Source of the DNA: Ceratotherium simum simum
Lineage: Eukaryota > Chordata > Mammalia > Perissodactyla > Rhinocerotidae
Reading direction: 5' to 3'
Length of the DNA: 64,000 nt
Assembly: GCF_000283155.1 (NCBI RefSeq)
Contig: NW_004454159.1
Location: 20,691,602-20,755,601 of the forward strand
Below are positions 26,478-37,269 of the stretch, one piece after another. The stretch's first letter is position 1. Every line of letters starts with the position of its first letter. The notes beneath the pieces were generated by a model. The model was given only the letters and a program-made list of their open reading frames with translations, was not told where the DNA came from and did no database searches. The position numbers were made by a program, and so were the translations under genes.

Positions 26478-26723
26478 CTTTTCTTTTTTTTTGTGAGGAA
26501 GATTGGCCCTGAGCTAACATCTGCCAATCCTCCTCTTTTTTTGCTGAGGAAGACTGGCCCTGGGCTAACATCCATGCCCATCTTCCTCTACTTTATATGG
26601 GACGCCGCCACAGCATGGCTTGACAAGCGGTGCGTTGGTGGCGCCTGGGATCCGAACCGGCGAACCCCGGGCCACCACGGTGGAGCGCGCACACTTAACC
26701 ACTTGCGCCACCGGGCTGGCCTC
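26478..26723 (-). mobile_element. ERE SINE, minus strand
   Basis: On the plus strand it opens with the pyrimidine tail, then 'gtgaggaagattggccctga', 'gctaacatctgccaatcctc', a second 'ctgaggaagactggccctgg' and 'tttatatgggacgccgccac'. It ends in the inverted tRNA-like head with 'ggatccgaaccggcgaaccc' and 'gccaccgggctggcc'. The near-duplicated 'ctgaggaag..tggccctg' units are part of the ERE consensus. It lies inside antisense L1-like sequence and has a 17/18 bp TSD. Confidence 0.93.
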
Positions 26724-26741
26724 CCTAGATGTGTTTTCTTT
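26724..26741 (+). repeat. Right target-site duplication of the minus-strand ERE
   Basis: Copy of 26460-26477 with one mismatch, just beyond the SINE head. Confidence 0.85.
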
Positions 26742-27651
26742 TGTACTCAAAGGAAATGCTTGCCATTCATTGCATTAACTGAATATGTGGCTTGAAGTCT
26801 TTCATCTGCTTTGAAAAATTCTCAGCTATTATCTTTTTAAAGATTGCTTCTAGCCCATTCTCTTTCTCCTTCACCTCTAGAACTTTAATTATACCTGTCT
26901 TAGCCTTTATCACTGAGTCTAGTATCACTTATGTCCCTTTCTATATTTTCAATTCTTTTTTAATTCTATGCTTCAGCCTGACTAAACTTCTCTTCAGCTA
27001 TATCTAATTTTCTGGTAACATCCTACATTACATTCTTTCTTCTCTAACAATTTCTTATAAAAATATTCAAACACACAGAAGAGTTGAAAAAATTTTACAT
27101 TGAACACCCATATATACACCAACTAGATTCTACAATTAATATCATATTATACCTGTATTATCACATAACTACCTATCCATCTCTCTATCCATTCATCAAT
27201 CCATCTTGCTCTTTAATGCATTTCAAATTAAAATTCAGACATTGTATACTTCCTTCTAAATACCTCAGCATGCATACCATTAGCTAGAGTTCAGTATTTG
27301 TTTATAGTTTGTATTCCACTTGAAGTAGAATTTACATACAATGAAATGCACAAATCATAAATATTTATTTGCTGAGTTTTGATAAATGGAAACACCTGTG
27401 AATCCCAACCCTCTATTAAGATATAGAACATCATCATCACCCCCAGAAAGTCTCCTCACGCCCATTCCCAGTCAATCCCAACTTCTACACCCATAAGCAA
27501 GCACTGTTCTGATTTTTTCCCACCATAGATTAGTTTTTCCTGTTCTAGAACTTCATATAAAGTGAACCATACAATATGTATTTTTCATGTAAGGCTTTTT
27601 TACTCAACATAATGCTACTGAGATTCATCTATATCATCCTTTGAAATTAAC

Positions 27652-28130
27652 TATATTAGTTATATTGATTTCTAGGGTGGCCATAAAAAAGTACCCAAAA
27701 TTGAATGGCTTAAAACAACAGAAATTTACTGTTTCATGGCTCTGGAGACTAGGAGTCTGAAATCAAGGCACTGGAGGGACCGTGTTCTCTCTGATGGCTC
27801 TAGGGGAGACTCCTTCCTTGCCTCTTCTAGCTTTTGGTGTTGCCAGCCACTTTCAGCTTTCCTAGCCTTGTAGATACATCACTACAGTCACATGGCTGTC
27901 TTCTCATGTGTATCTTCACATTATCTTCCCTCTTCATTTCTGTCTCTGTGTCCAAATTTCCCCTTTTCATAAGGATGCCAGTCATACTGGATTAGGGCCC
28001 ACCCTAATGACCTCATTTTAACTTGATTACCTCCATAAAAACCCCATTTTCAAGTAAGGTCAAATTCTGAGGTACTAGGGATTAGGACTTCAACATATCT
28101 TTTTTGGGGGATACAATTCAACCCATAACA
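27652..28130 (-). mobile_element. MLT1-type LTR (ERVL-MaLR), minus strand
   Basis: The plus strand shows the complement of an MLT1A/B-like LTR: 'gggtggccataaaaaagtac', 'tggcttaaaacaacagaaat', 'attagggcccaccctaatga', 'cctcattttaacttgattac' and a terminal 'acaattcaacccataaca'. The right boundary is the inverted TG end. It lies inside the antisense L1, so it inserted after that L1. No exact TSD is visible. Confidence 0.85.
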
Positions 28131-28479
28131 ATAATTCATTCCCTTTTGTTGCTGAGTAGTATTCTATTATATGAATATTTCACAGTTTATTTTTAATCTA
28201 TTCTGTGGATAGACAACTAAACTTATTCTAGTTTTGAGCTACTATGACAAAGCTCCTATGAATATCCCAGTTCAAATCTTTTTTTGCGTTGCACATTCAT
28301 TTCTCTTAGTTAAATACTTAGGAGTAGAATTGATGGATCATAGAAAAAATATATTATTTAGTTTTATAAGAAACTGTCAGATCTTTTTCCAAAGTGTTTT
28401 TACCATTTTGTACTCCCACTAACAATGCATAAAAAGTTTGGTTGTTCTACTTTGTCACTGTCACTCACAACATTGTCAT

Positions 28480-28497
28480 TGTTGTAAGTCATTTTTT
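28480..28497 (+). repeat. Possible decayed target-site duplication at the 3' side of the UPF1 retrocopy
   Basis: tgttgtaagtcatttttt resembles tgttgccagtagttttaa at 33868-33885 (12 of 18 positions). L1 sequence reads continuously from the left copy to the sequence beyond the right copy, which supports an insertion site here. Divergence makes it tentative. Confidence 0.4.
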
Positions 28498-30323
28498 GTT
28501 TGCTTATTAAGATTTCATTGGTGACAAAAGAACTCAAGACAAATGAACCAAAAATCAAAAGTTACATTGCCTTCGTACAGATGCTCGATTTGAAAAACTC
28601 AGAATAACTGCTGCTACAATGTGGAGAACAAAGCAAACTGCAGAAAGCAGAGGCAAAGCATTCTGAGGAATGCTTCGGAACAGGGTGGGTGGGGTGGGCA
28701 TTGCCATGGGGTGTGCTGCACAAGGGGACATAGTGGAAACCTATCCAAACTCTATGCCTCTATGCAGCCTACCAAAAGAAGGGAGAACCAAAAGCTCTAC
28801 AGTAATAGCAATAAGTAAGAGTCCTTGCCAGAAGGAAGGTGGCCTGTGTGTCCCCATCTCTCCTGTGTACAAGCTGGAATCGGGAGGCTTTGAGATAAGG
28901 GTTAGTGTTAGGCACACAGGGAGGTCAGGGTCACTAGGGCCTAGGTAGGCAGGGGACAGTCCCCAACTAGGTGGTCTCCAGGGAGACCCCACCATAGTGT
29001 GTGAGGAGCTGGACGCTGGCTCTTCCAGCTACAATAACTTCTCCAGCTGCAACACAGACCCAGGCAGATTGCCCCCTCTACCAGCTGATGCGACAAACTC
29101 CTCCGAGCTGCTTTGGAACAGAACCAACTACTTTCTGAAACTTCTTCTTTTCCCCTCAAAAAGCATAAACAACCCAACCTCATTGAAGCTGTGCCTGCAG
29201 GTAGAGGGGCCCCAAACTTGGGGGGTGGGTGGAGAACAAGGTGGGCGTGGCACTCATTGTGTCTAACTGGCCACAGGGACTGTGGGTGCCTCCCTTGGGA
29301 TGAGGATGGGCCCTCTTGGCTGCTGTCTTCTGCCAGATCCTCAGGAAGGACCCTGGGGAAGAAACCACTGGCCCAGGAATAGCCACCATCCCGCCTTCTG
29401 GCCTCATGGCCAGTCCTGAGAGGCCCTTGGGGTCGGGGGTCGGGTAGTTGGGCGAGTCCACCATACTTGGGAAGTGCTTTGCTTCTCAGAGTCCAGTGGA
29501 GAACGTGAAGCCACCCTGCTCGAAGGGTGCTCCCTCAGCTCCCTGATGTCCAGTGAGAAGCCACTGGAAGCTAAAACTGAAAACAAAAATCCTTCTTGCA
29601 ATTGCATCACAGGAGTTGATCCTAACCTGGAGTTGTGTTGGCTTGTTTAAACTTCATTTGTGGAAGCTTCTCTCATCTCCCAGGTCCACCACTAAGATTT
29701 GAGAGACAAATTCAGGAAAGTATATATTTCAGTATTCCTTTGAAAGAATCTTTAAAAAAACAGACAGAAGAACCCCAAACACCATATTTTCTTTAAATGA
29801 AAACTCTTAGAACACGGGCAGTGTGACCTTGATGGTTTCAGAGCGGGCACGGAGAGAACCCACACCTCCATTGCCCTGCACTGCCGCCACCAGCAAGAAG
29901 CCTGCTCGGGCAAAGAAATGTGAAGTTTTTTTCCTGCTAAAACGTTGTCCTTTTCAATAAAACAGAAAAATAAAGAAAAGAACACAGGAAAGGGCTACTC
30001 TGAGATGAAGGTCTTCCTCCCTCTGCCCCGGTCACAGACCCAGGTGTGGACACGGTGACCATCAGGCATCCTTGGCTAGTGGGGCTGGCAGGCTCACTGG
30101 CAGGCCATTCTCTGTGCTAGCCCCACCTCCCACTCTCCCTTATCCTTGTCCTCACCACACATGCCAGCAGTGGATGCTCACTCTGTCTCAGGCTCCTCTC
30201 TCCCGCGAGGGCTCCTCTCCTTTTCCTGTTGCTCATAGTGGTACTTCAGTTTTAGCATTGAAAAACAGGCATCCATTTATTTTTTATTACCCAGAATAAG
30301 ATGCTGATGGACTAAGCCACCTT
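28498..30323 (-). pseudogene. 3'UTR-like part of the UPF1 retrocopy
   Basis: This 1.8 kb block is more GC-rich than the L1 on either side. It directly follows the decayed UPF1 stop codon on the minus strand. Its length fits the long 3'UTR of mammalian UPF1 transcripts as I recall it. Two overlapping AATAAA-like signals (complement at 30276-30281 and 30283-30288) occur within 50 bases of the stop. An AATAAG followed by a short A-rich string lies at the far end near 28490-28515 and may be the remains of the distal signal and tail. Open frames here on either strand are incidental. The assignment is by position and composition, not by recalled sequence throughout. Confidence 0.6.
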
Positions 30324-33300
30324 CTAGTACTGGGACAGTGCCATCGCTCTCCCATACTGGTATACCTGCTGCCCCTGGTACACAGAGTACTGTGACAGCA
30401 CCATGTTGATGTGTGACAAACTCATCACCAAGGTAGCTGTCCTGGGATAGCTCAGGCTGGGAGAGGCTGGGCTGGCTCATCTGGGAGGGCTAGCTCATGG
30501 AGATGTAGCCTGGCATCAGGGCACCCTATGAAAATGGCTGTGACGCCAAGTCCTGGCTGACCTGGCTGTGGGGAGATTCCTCTGGCTGGGCCCAGGAAGC
30601 CCAAAGCTGTTCTTTTGGCATCCCCCATGACAAGTCTTGCCTTTTGGAGTGCCCTGGCCTGTGGCTGGCCCCATTAGCTTGTCCAAAAGACCCCAGTCAT
30701 GGCATGAGTGGCATGACCAGGTTGAAAGGGACGGGGAATGTTCACGGCAGCCATGTGGCTAGGGCCAGCACTGGTCATGCCCATCTGATTGTGAGTCTGG
30801 AAGTACGTGTTCAAGGGCTGGACCTGAATGCTCTGATCATAGACAGATCCTGGCATACTGGCCTCCTGGGGTCATACATGGCTGTTGTCATGAAGCAGGC
30901 TCCCAGGTTTATGGTGTTGGCCAGCTTCCTGGGCTTCCTGAACTGCATGAGGCTCTCCCACAGGTTGTTCAGGGATTCCTTCACCAGCACCTTCTGCTCC
31001 TTGTAGAATAGGTCAGCAGCTGGTTCCTGGGTAGCTGCTTGGACAGGGCCTTTGGGTTGCCCGCAACAATGACCCCATGTCACACTCTGGTCAGGGCCAT
31101 GTTAAACTGCCTGGGGTTGTTTAAAAATCTAATGACTTGGTGCTCATTTGCCCACATGCAGGAGAGGATGATAAAGTCATTCTCGTGCCCCTGGAACGCG
31201 TCCATGCTTTTTTTCTCTTTACCTCCTGGTAAAGCCTGGTGTGCAGGGAGCCGATGAACTGCATGTACTGCTCCAGGTAGGAGCACTAACCCTCGTAGGG
31301 CATGATGATGCCAATCTGGTCTGGCTTGGCACCTGCTTTCAGAAATTTCATGGTGATCTCCACGTTTGTAGCTTCTGTCCAGTTCAGGCAGGCGGTGCCT
31401 GAGCTGGTGATCTCTTCTGGGCCTTGGGTCACATAGAAGAACATTGGTTTATCAGGTTGGGGCCACCAAAAGTCAGACCCCATCACACGATCCACTGCAG
31501 TGATGCTGTTCTGAAGGGAGCCCTCATAGAAGATGCCGGACGGGAAGATGCTGAGGGTAGGGTATCAGATACTGGACCTGTAGGCGGATGAGGCAGATGG
31601 GATGGAAGCCCAGCACCACCAGGTGCTCAAAGAGTGACTGGGACAGCCCAGCCTTGGCTGCCTTTTTACACAAAACCATGAGGCCCAGCTGGCGGTGGTT
31701 GCCCATGAGGATCAGCTGCTTGGCTCCGAGGACCACAGGGACCATGCACTCTGGCTCAGCGGCCTGAGTACTTTTGTCAGTTAACATGGAGCAGAACCGC
31801 ACCTTGGCGAGCCTCGGTCTCCTGCACCCATACACGTGCAGCAGATGACATCTGCTTCGACGAGCAGCTCCCTCTTGGCAGTGTGCTTCAGGGCCAGGTG
31901 CTGCTTCTTGTCTGCAGATGACAGTTCCCCAGTCTCATCCTTCAGCTGCAGCAGCAGCTCTGGCTTGCTATCTATTCACGTTCCTCATCTGGTTGTGCAA
32001 GGCCAGGAAGGATACCAGGGAGTCGTTGGCCTTGTGGCTCTTGGTGCAGAGCCACACGACTTTCAGCCCAGTCTGTGGATCTTCTCAGTCAGCTGATCCA
32101 TGGCTATGTTATTTGGAGCACAGACTAGCACAGGCCTGTTTCCTTGCTGAGCCAGGTGGTAGATGATGGTGGCCAAGGTCACCATCTTCCTCGTGCCGGG
32201 TGGTCCCTGGATCAGGTTCAGTGGTGTCTGCAGCAGTCTTCAAAGCATAAACCTGAGAGTGGTTGAGGTCAAGGAGCTCTGTGCCCTGAAGTGCTTAGGC
32301 AGCTGGCACTTGATCACATCCTTCACCTCGAGGCTGAGCAGTTTGTGGTAGATGTAGCCTGACACGGAGGTCTCGTCCACAGCAAATGTTGCCAACGCAC
32401 ACGGCCTCCTGTTGAATGAGGATGACTTCCACACGAAATCCACCTGGAAGTTATGAGTCACCTCCATAGGTGTGCCCACACTTTGCAGCAATATCATCAC
32501 CATAATTATCAGGGGCCTTGTTGACGTGGCCGATACCTTTCCACAGGCATATCTTGTCCCCCTGCATGAGTTGCATGTTTCTTAACCAAATTATGACTAA
32601 ATCCTTATTATCAGAGTCAGTCTTGAGAAAGTGAAGTAGGCGATTCTCTTCTTGTTAAGGCCCAGGTCCCACCTGATTGTGATGTTATCTTGAGTTTGGA
32701 ACTCTTTCAGTTTCTTATGGTAGTTGGCCTCCAGCTTGACCAGAGAACCAAATATGTTCTGGTACTGGTAAGAGTCCTGGAACAGCAGGAGGATGTGCTG
32801 TGGCTCCTCATCACCCATCCCTCATGCCCTCTTCTCCAGGTCCTCCAAGGTGATGGAAGGATTTTCCTTCCAGAGTTCCTCCAGCTTGTTGATCTGCTGG
32901 GAGGTGATCTGCTGAGCCTGCTGCTCCTGCTCAGAAGGGATCTTGACCAGCCAGGACATGAAGCAGTCCTGGATCAGAGGCTGCCACTGGGAGCTGTCCC
33001 AGTTGATGTCCCTGAGGCTCCTCTGGCACAGCAGCACCATGACTGAGTCAGCCTGGGCAGGAATGAAGCCAAGAAAGAAGATGTAGCGGAAGCCACAGTT
33101 TCAACACTTCAGAACCGTCTTTCCCAGGGGCCCATCCTTGTGCAGAGTCACCTTTTTGCATTTTGCCCCCAAGAGGTGATTTACAATGTGGCTGCTAGAA
33201 GTATTTCCACATTCCTTACAGAACCTCTTCTTGCTGGTATTTATTACAGTAAACCACACAAGCAGCATCATGTATTCCGCAGTAACTGTAGGCATGTACG

Positions 33301-33664
33301 TGGAGATCCTTCCTGTAATAGGTATCTTCATCTTCTTCGAAGTACAACTCTGCCAGCAACTGGCTGGTCTTGGACACGGTCTCATCCATTGCCACCTTCT
33401 GCAGGGTGCCCTCCTCCCTCCACCCCCCACCTGCGCGTCCAACTGTCCACCTGCAGCGCCCATGCCTAGCGGGTTTCTCGGCCTGCCACCTCTGGGTCCT
33501 CCCGGGCCGCTGAGGGGGAGCGTCTGCCTCTGGCTGGGGAAAGTGAAGTCGGTGAATTCGAACTTGGAGCCCTGCGTGTCAGCGTCAAGCAGCTTGGCCT
33601 CCTTCTCCTTGGCATCCAGGAAGGTGAGCGTCTGCTAGCTGGTCCAGTAAGCCTCCAGACACAA
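30324..33664 (-). pseudogene. UPF1-like pseudogene: UPF1 (RENT1) processed pseudogene, coding-region remnant
   Basis: UPF1 is the cytoplasmic RNA helicase of nonsense-mediated mRNA decay. About 3.34 kb of minus-strand sequence follows its coding order without introns, close to the roughly 3.36-3.39 kb of the parent. In order: an N-terminal acidic and Gly-rich part, the Cys/His-rich domain ('NTSSSHIVNHLLGAKCKKVT' at about 33150-33220), the 1B region ('[20 protein letters not shown]'), the helicase core, '[17 protein letters not shown]', '[13 protein letters not shown]', and the SQ-rich C-terminus ('[16 protein letters not shown]'), ending at a TAG at 30324-30326. Damage is extensive. The start codon is TTG (33662-33664), codon 10 is TAG (33635-33637), a TGA follows VLKC (33101-33103), and several frameshifts cut the frame into pieces of about 60-130 codons. 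Walker A reads GPPGTRKM (32183-32206) instead of GPPGTGKT. The Walker B DE is DK (31773-31778). Six codons are missing in the Cys/His domain. It cannot encode a helicase. Confidence 0.95.
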
Positions 33665-33867
33665 GGTGCCGCCCCATAGGCCCCTCAGGCCAGCTCCCCG
33701 CTGCACTGGAGCCTGCTGCCACACTGAAGCCAAGGCTGCAACGCCCCAGCTCCTGGACCGGATCGAGATGCCCGCCGTGCGCTAGCGCACCAAGCCCCCG
33801 CCGCTGCCCTCGGAGCCGCCCTCCTCCCAGTCCCCAGCAGGAACCACCATCGCTGTCGCCGCCGCCT
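33665..33867 (-). pseudogene. 5'UTR-like part of the UPF1 retrocopy
   Basis: About 200 bp upstream of the mutated start is very GC- and CpG-rich, unlike the L1 beyond it, as expected of a housekeeping-gene 5'UTR. Its presence suggests that reverse transcription reached, or nearly reached, the mRNA cap end. GC content falls abruptly at about 33870, where L1 text resumes. Confidence 0.75.
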
Positions 33868-33885
33868 GTTGCCAGTAGTTTTAAG
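33868..33885 (+). repeat. Possible decayed target-site duplication at the 5' side of the UPF1 retrocopy
   Basis: Partner of 28480-28497 with 12 of 18 identities. Directly after it the L1 continues with 'tttacctattctggcggatg'. Confidence 0.4.
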
Positions 33886-35060
33886 TTTACCTATTCTGGC
33901 GGATGTGAGGCGGTCTCTACTGCATTCTTGATTTCCGATATTATTTTTTAGTTTTAGAATTTCCGTATTATTCTTTTGATATAAATTCAGTTTTCTGGTC
34001 AATTTCTCCATCTTGTCAATGTGGAAATTAAAAAAAGAAACCTTAACTAAATTGGAGTTGGGAAGGCCTATACGGGGAGCTCTCATGTCCTATCTTATGC
34101 CATCAGTTACACCAAACAGGAAGAGGTGGAAGCTTGCATCATCCACAGGAAGTAAAACTACTTTACTGCTGAAGGAAGATTTCTCTCTCTACCGGGAAAC
34201 AGGCCTGCCAATGAGAAGCTGTTGCCATCCGGAACTATCCCTTTTCCCCAATGGATTTTGCTTTAGAACAGCCACTCCCTACTCCCCCTTGTCTTCTATA
34301 GAAGCAGCTCCCCTTCTTTGTTTGCTGGATTTGCCTGTGGTTTGCCATAGCGTGCACACCCTGAATTTCAATTCTTTTGGCTATTCCTGAATGAACTCAT
34401 TTTGAGATGAAATAGGCAAATTTGCTTTTTAAGTTGACATCATCTATTATCTTTGATATATTAATCAGAGTTATTTTAAAGTCTATGTCTGAAAACCAAT
34501 ATCTGGATCACCTGTGCATCAGTTTCTATTGCCTTTCTTTTTACTTTTTATTTTGTATACCTGGAAAATTTTTTATTGAGTTATGGAAATTATGTATAAA
34601 AATTATAGAGGTTCTGGAAAACGTTATCTTTCTCTAGAGAGGATCTTTTTAGCTTCTGGCAGGCAATTAGAGTACGCATGGATTACTTGAATTCAGACAG
34701 ACGGAGCTGAATCACAGCTGGGTTTCAGTCTTTGTAAGGCTGGTCTATTTCTAGTTTAACCTCACTGTTAGACTGAAGCCCTTCTGCTGTCCAATTGCAT
34801 ACTTGGGGTTTTTATCAGAACCCCATCCTTTAGGTAGTCCTTTAATCCCATCTTTTTTAATCTCCCCAGCACCATGAAACGGACAAAATCCTTCATAGTT
34901 TCTCAAACTCATCGCAGCTACTTTCTGCTCTGCTTCTGTGCTTCTTGGCCTACACTACTTACAAATTGGCAAATGACTCAAGGGGAAAAGAGGCTCAGAC
35001 TATTGTGCTCCATTCTTTGAACTCTTTTCTCAAGGATCTTGGCCTCTTATGTGCTGGCTG
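33886..35060 (-). mobile_element. Antisense L1 sequence continuing beyond the retrocopy, composite
   Basis: The first about 60 bp ('ctattctggcggatgtgagg', 'ttcttgatttcc') matches where the antisense L1 broke off at 28497. From about 33940 to 34640 the text resembles the antisense 5' region of an old L1/HAL1 ('agttttagaatttccgtatt', 'gaaaaccaatatctggatca', 'tttattttgtatacctggaa'), so there is an internal deletion or a second fragment. The part beyond 34640 is less certain. Confidence 0.55.
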
Positions 35061-35129
35061 CCTTGGTGCCCTTGAAATCTAATTTTACTCTTCCCAGACT
35101 CATGAGATTGCTGATGTTCTTTAAAAGAC

Positions 35130-36407
35130 TATTGACTGTTTCAAGCAAAAACAATAGTAATGGATTGTGGGATTTATAGGATGTGTTGAATTAAAATATA
35201 TGACTAGAATACAAAGAATGAATGGGGATTAAATGAAATGATACCATTATATAGTTCTTGGATTGTTCTTTAAGTAGTGTAATATTATTTGGATTGAGAC
35301 TGTGATAAGTTAAGTGTGCATATTGCAATCCTTAGGGTAACCACTAAAACACACACAAGTGGACAGAGACACATAAACAAGCATTGCTAAAAAGTCAATA
35401 AAGTAGATAAAATTGAATAATAAAAAAATACTCTATAAACTCCAGAGACAATAGGAACAAATGAACAATGGAATAAATAACAGATGAGACAAATAGAAAA
35501 CAAATACCAAGATAGTAGATTAAACTGATCTGAACAAAACCATAATTACATTAAATGTAAATGGACTAAACACTCCATTAGAAAAAAAGAAATTATAAGA
35601 CTGGATAAAAAGCAAGACCCATCTACGTGTTGTTTGCAAGATACATTCATTAAAAGCTAAAAACACAAACAAGTTAAATTTAAAAGAGTGGACAAAAATA
35701 TACCACAAAAACACTAAGCACAAGTAAGCTGGTGATAACGTGAAATATAAGTCTGTCATATTATACACCAATTCCATTTCTAGGTATTAAGCTAAGAGAA
35801 ATGATAACATATGTCCATAGAAACATGTATACAAAAATGTTCATAGCAGACTTTATTCATAATAGCCAAAATTTGAAAACAATCCAAAAGCCCATCAATA
35901 GAAAAATGGATTAAGAAATTGTAGTATATTTATACAGTGAAATACTAAACAATAAAAAAGAATAAACTTTTGATTGATACAACAATATGAATAAATCTCA
36001 AAAATATTATATGTGTAAATGAATCTAGATGCAAAAGAGTACTTATGTATGGCTTCATTTTATATGAGTTCCAAGAACAAGCAAATCTATTCCATGTTAA
36101 TAGAAATCAGAAACTGCTTACCTCTAGGGGAAAGCAAAGTAACTGGAAAGGGGAAATGAGGAAAATTTTGGGGTTGATGAAAATGTTCTGTATATTAATT
36201 TGGGTGGTTGTTACATGGAGGTATATAATTGTCAAAATCATGGAACTATGCACTTAAGATACCTGCATTTTATGTGACTTATACCTGAACAAAAAGTTTA
36301 AAGTGCAGCATCACTTAAAAACAAATCTGGACTGAGACATTATTTCTTTCTCTATAACGAAAGATAGTAGGTGTGTATGTACCTTGTAAAAAAAAAAAAA
36401 AAAAAAA
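35130..36407 (+). mobile_element. L1 LINE, sense, internally deleted, with poly(A) end
   Basis: The plus strand first reads L1 internal text ('taaatgtaaatggactaaac', 'aagactggataaaaagcaag', 'ttgtttgcaagatacattca'). At about 35765 it jumps to the 3' region ('aaaagcccatcaatagaaaa', 'tggattaagaaattgtagta', 'gatgaaaatgttctgtatat'). It ends in an A run of about 20 at 36388-36407. No coding capacity remains. Confidence 0.8.
36388..36407 (+). repeat. Poly(A) run
   Basis: An uninterrupted run of about 20 A, probably the tail of the adjacent sense L1 or of a separate small insertion next to it. Confidence 0.85.
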
Positions 36408-37269
36408 GGAAAATAATGATTCCAAAGGTAGAGGTAGGCTTTTTACCATCTTATTTTAGTGGATCAATTAGTAACATATAACTGAATATGTGATTGAAAT
36501 CATTGAAAAATTCAGTAGATCAATGAATTTCTTCTTCTAATGATGGTGGTTCTCAAAGAACTCTTAATTTTAGGTCCAGTGTACATCTCATAATATATGT
36601 CCAAAATATCAAATGGACAAGGTTTGAGTTTAAAGAATAGAGTGTTGTGTGCTTTGAGTAGTACATCAAAACTACATAAAACATTAAATAAGGGAGTCAT
36701 CTATTCAGACTAAAATGACAGATATTCACAATTGTTTTGTAATTTGAACTGAAAGAAAATTTAACTGAAGCCTTCTAGTCAAAAGAATGTAAGACAATAT
36801 TATAAACATTTTCAAATATTTAAGGTAAAGATGGATATAATGTGTGAACAGATAGGGGTTCACAGTAGAGAAATGGAAACTAAAAAAAGATCAAATGGCA
36901 ATTTGAGAAGTGAGATGAAAAATTCACTGGAGGTCATAACGACCTATTGGTCAATAAGAAAAGATTGGTGGACTTGTAGATGAGTCAATCGAAAAAGCCA
37001 AACCAAAGCCCAGAGTGAAAAAAAAGAAAGAGCTGCATTGACCTCTTTATTGTGGGACAACATCAAGACATTGAACTTATGTGGAATTGGAATCATAAGG
37101 AGGGGAAGAAAAAAATTACATTAGAGAAAAATATTTGGAGAAAAAATGGTCAAACATTTTCCAAATTAAAAAATAAATTTATGAAAGCTTAATTACTTAT
37201 TGAGTATTAAAAGCTCAGTCTGACTTGCAAGGTGAACTTTCCTTCCAGCTAACTCATTTGCCATTTCAG
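36408..37269. other. Unassigned AT-rich sequence
   Basis: No gene, RNA or confident repeat. Confidence 0.45.

Larger units (their letters stand above)
26380..27045 (-). mobile_element. L1/HAL1 fragment, antisense, split by an ERE
   Basis: The plus strand reads as the complement of an old L1 5' region: 'gaaaaattctcagctattat', 'aaagattgcttctagcccat' and 'ctagaactttaattataccт'-type text through 'tcagctatatctaattttct'. The same element part recurs at 33.9-34.6 kb and 50-52 kb in the window. The ERE at 26478-26723 interrupts it. Confidence 0.6.
27046..28497 (-). mobile_element. L1 LINE 3' end, antisense, interrupted by an MLT1 LTR
   Basis: Plus-strand text such as 'aaatacctcagcatgcatac', 'ctgttctagaacttcatata', 'cattcccttttgttgctgag' and 'ggagtagaattgatggatca' is the complement of an old L1 3' region. 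An MLT1 LTR splits it at 27652-28130. The element stops at the UPF1 retrocopy near 28497 and seems to resume at about 33886. Confidence 0.75.

Noticed and set aside
26493..26795. 100-codon frame with doubled motifs
   Set aside because: The doubled motif comes from the ERE consensus repeat unit.
28621..29610. Cluster of overlapping 60-95 codon frames on both strands
   Set aside because: They fall in the 3'UTR-like block. Openness on both strands and lack of domains point to composition.
31080..33463. Minus-strand open frames with clear UPF1 similarity as short genes
   Set aside because: They are pieces of one decayed retrocopy separated by stops and frameshifts, not separate genes.
30644..33638. 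Plus-strand open frames of 60-150 codons across this interval
   Set aside because: They lie antisense to the UPF1 retrocopy. Their length comes from its GC-rich coding-derived composition, and their proteins resemble nothing.
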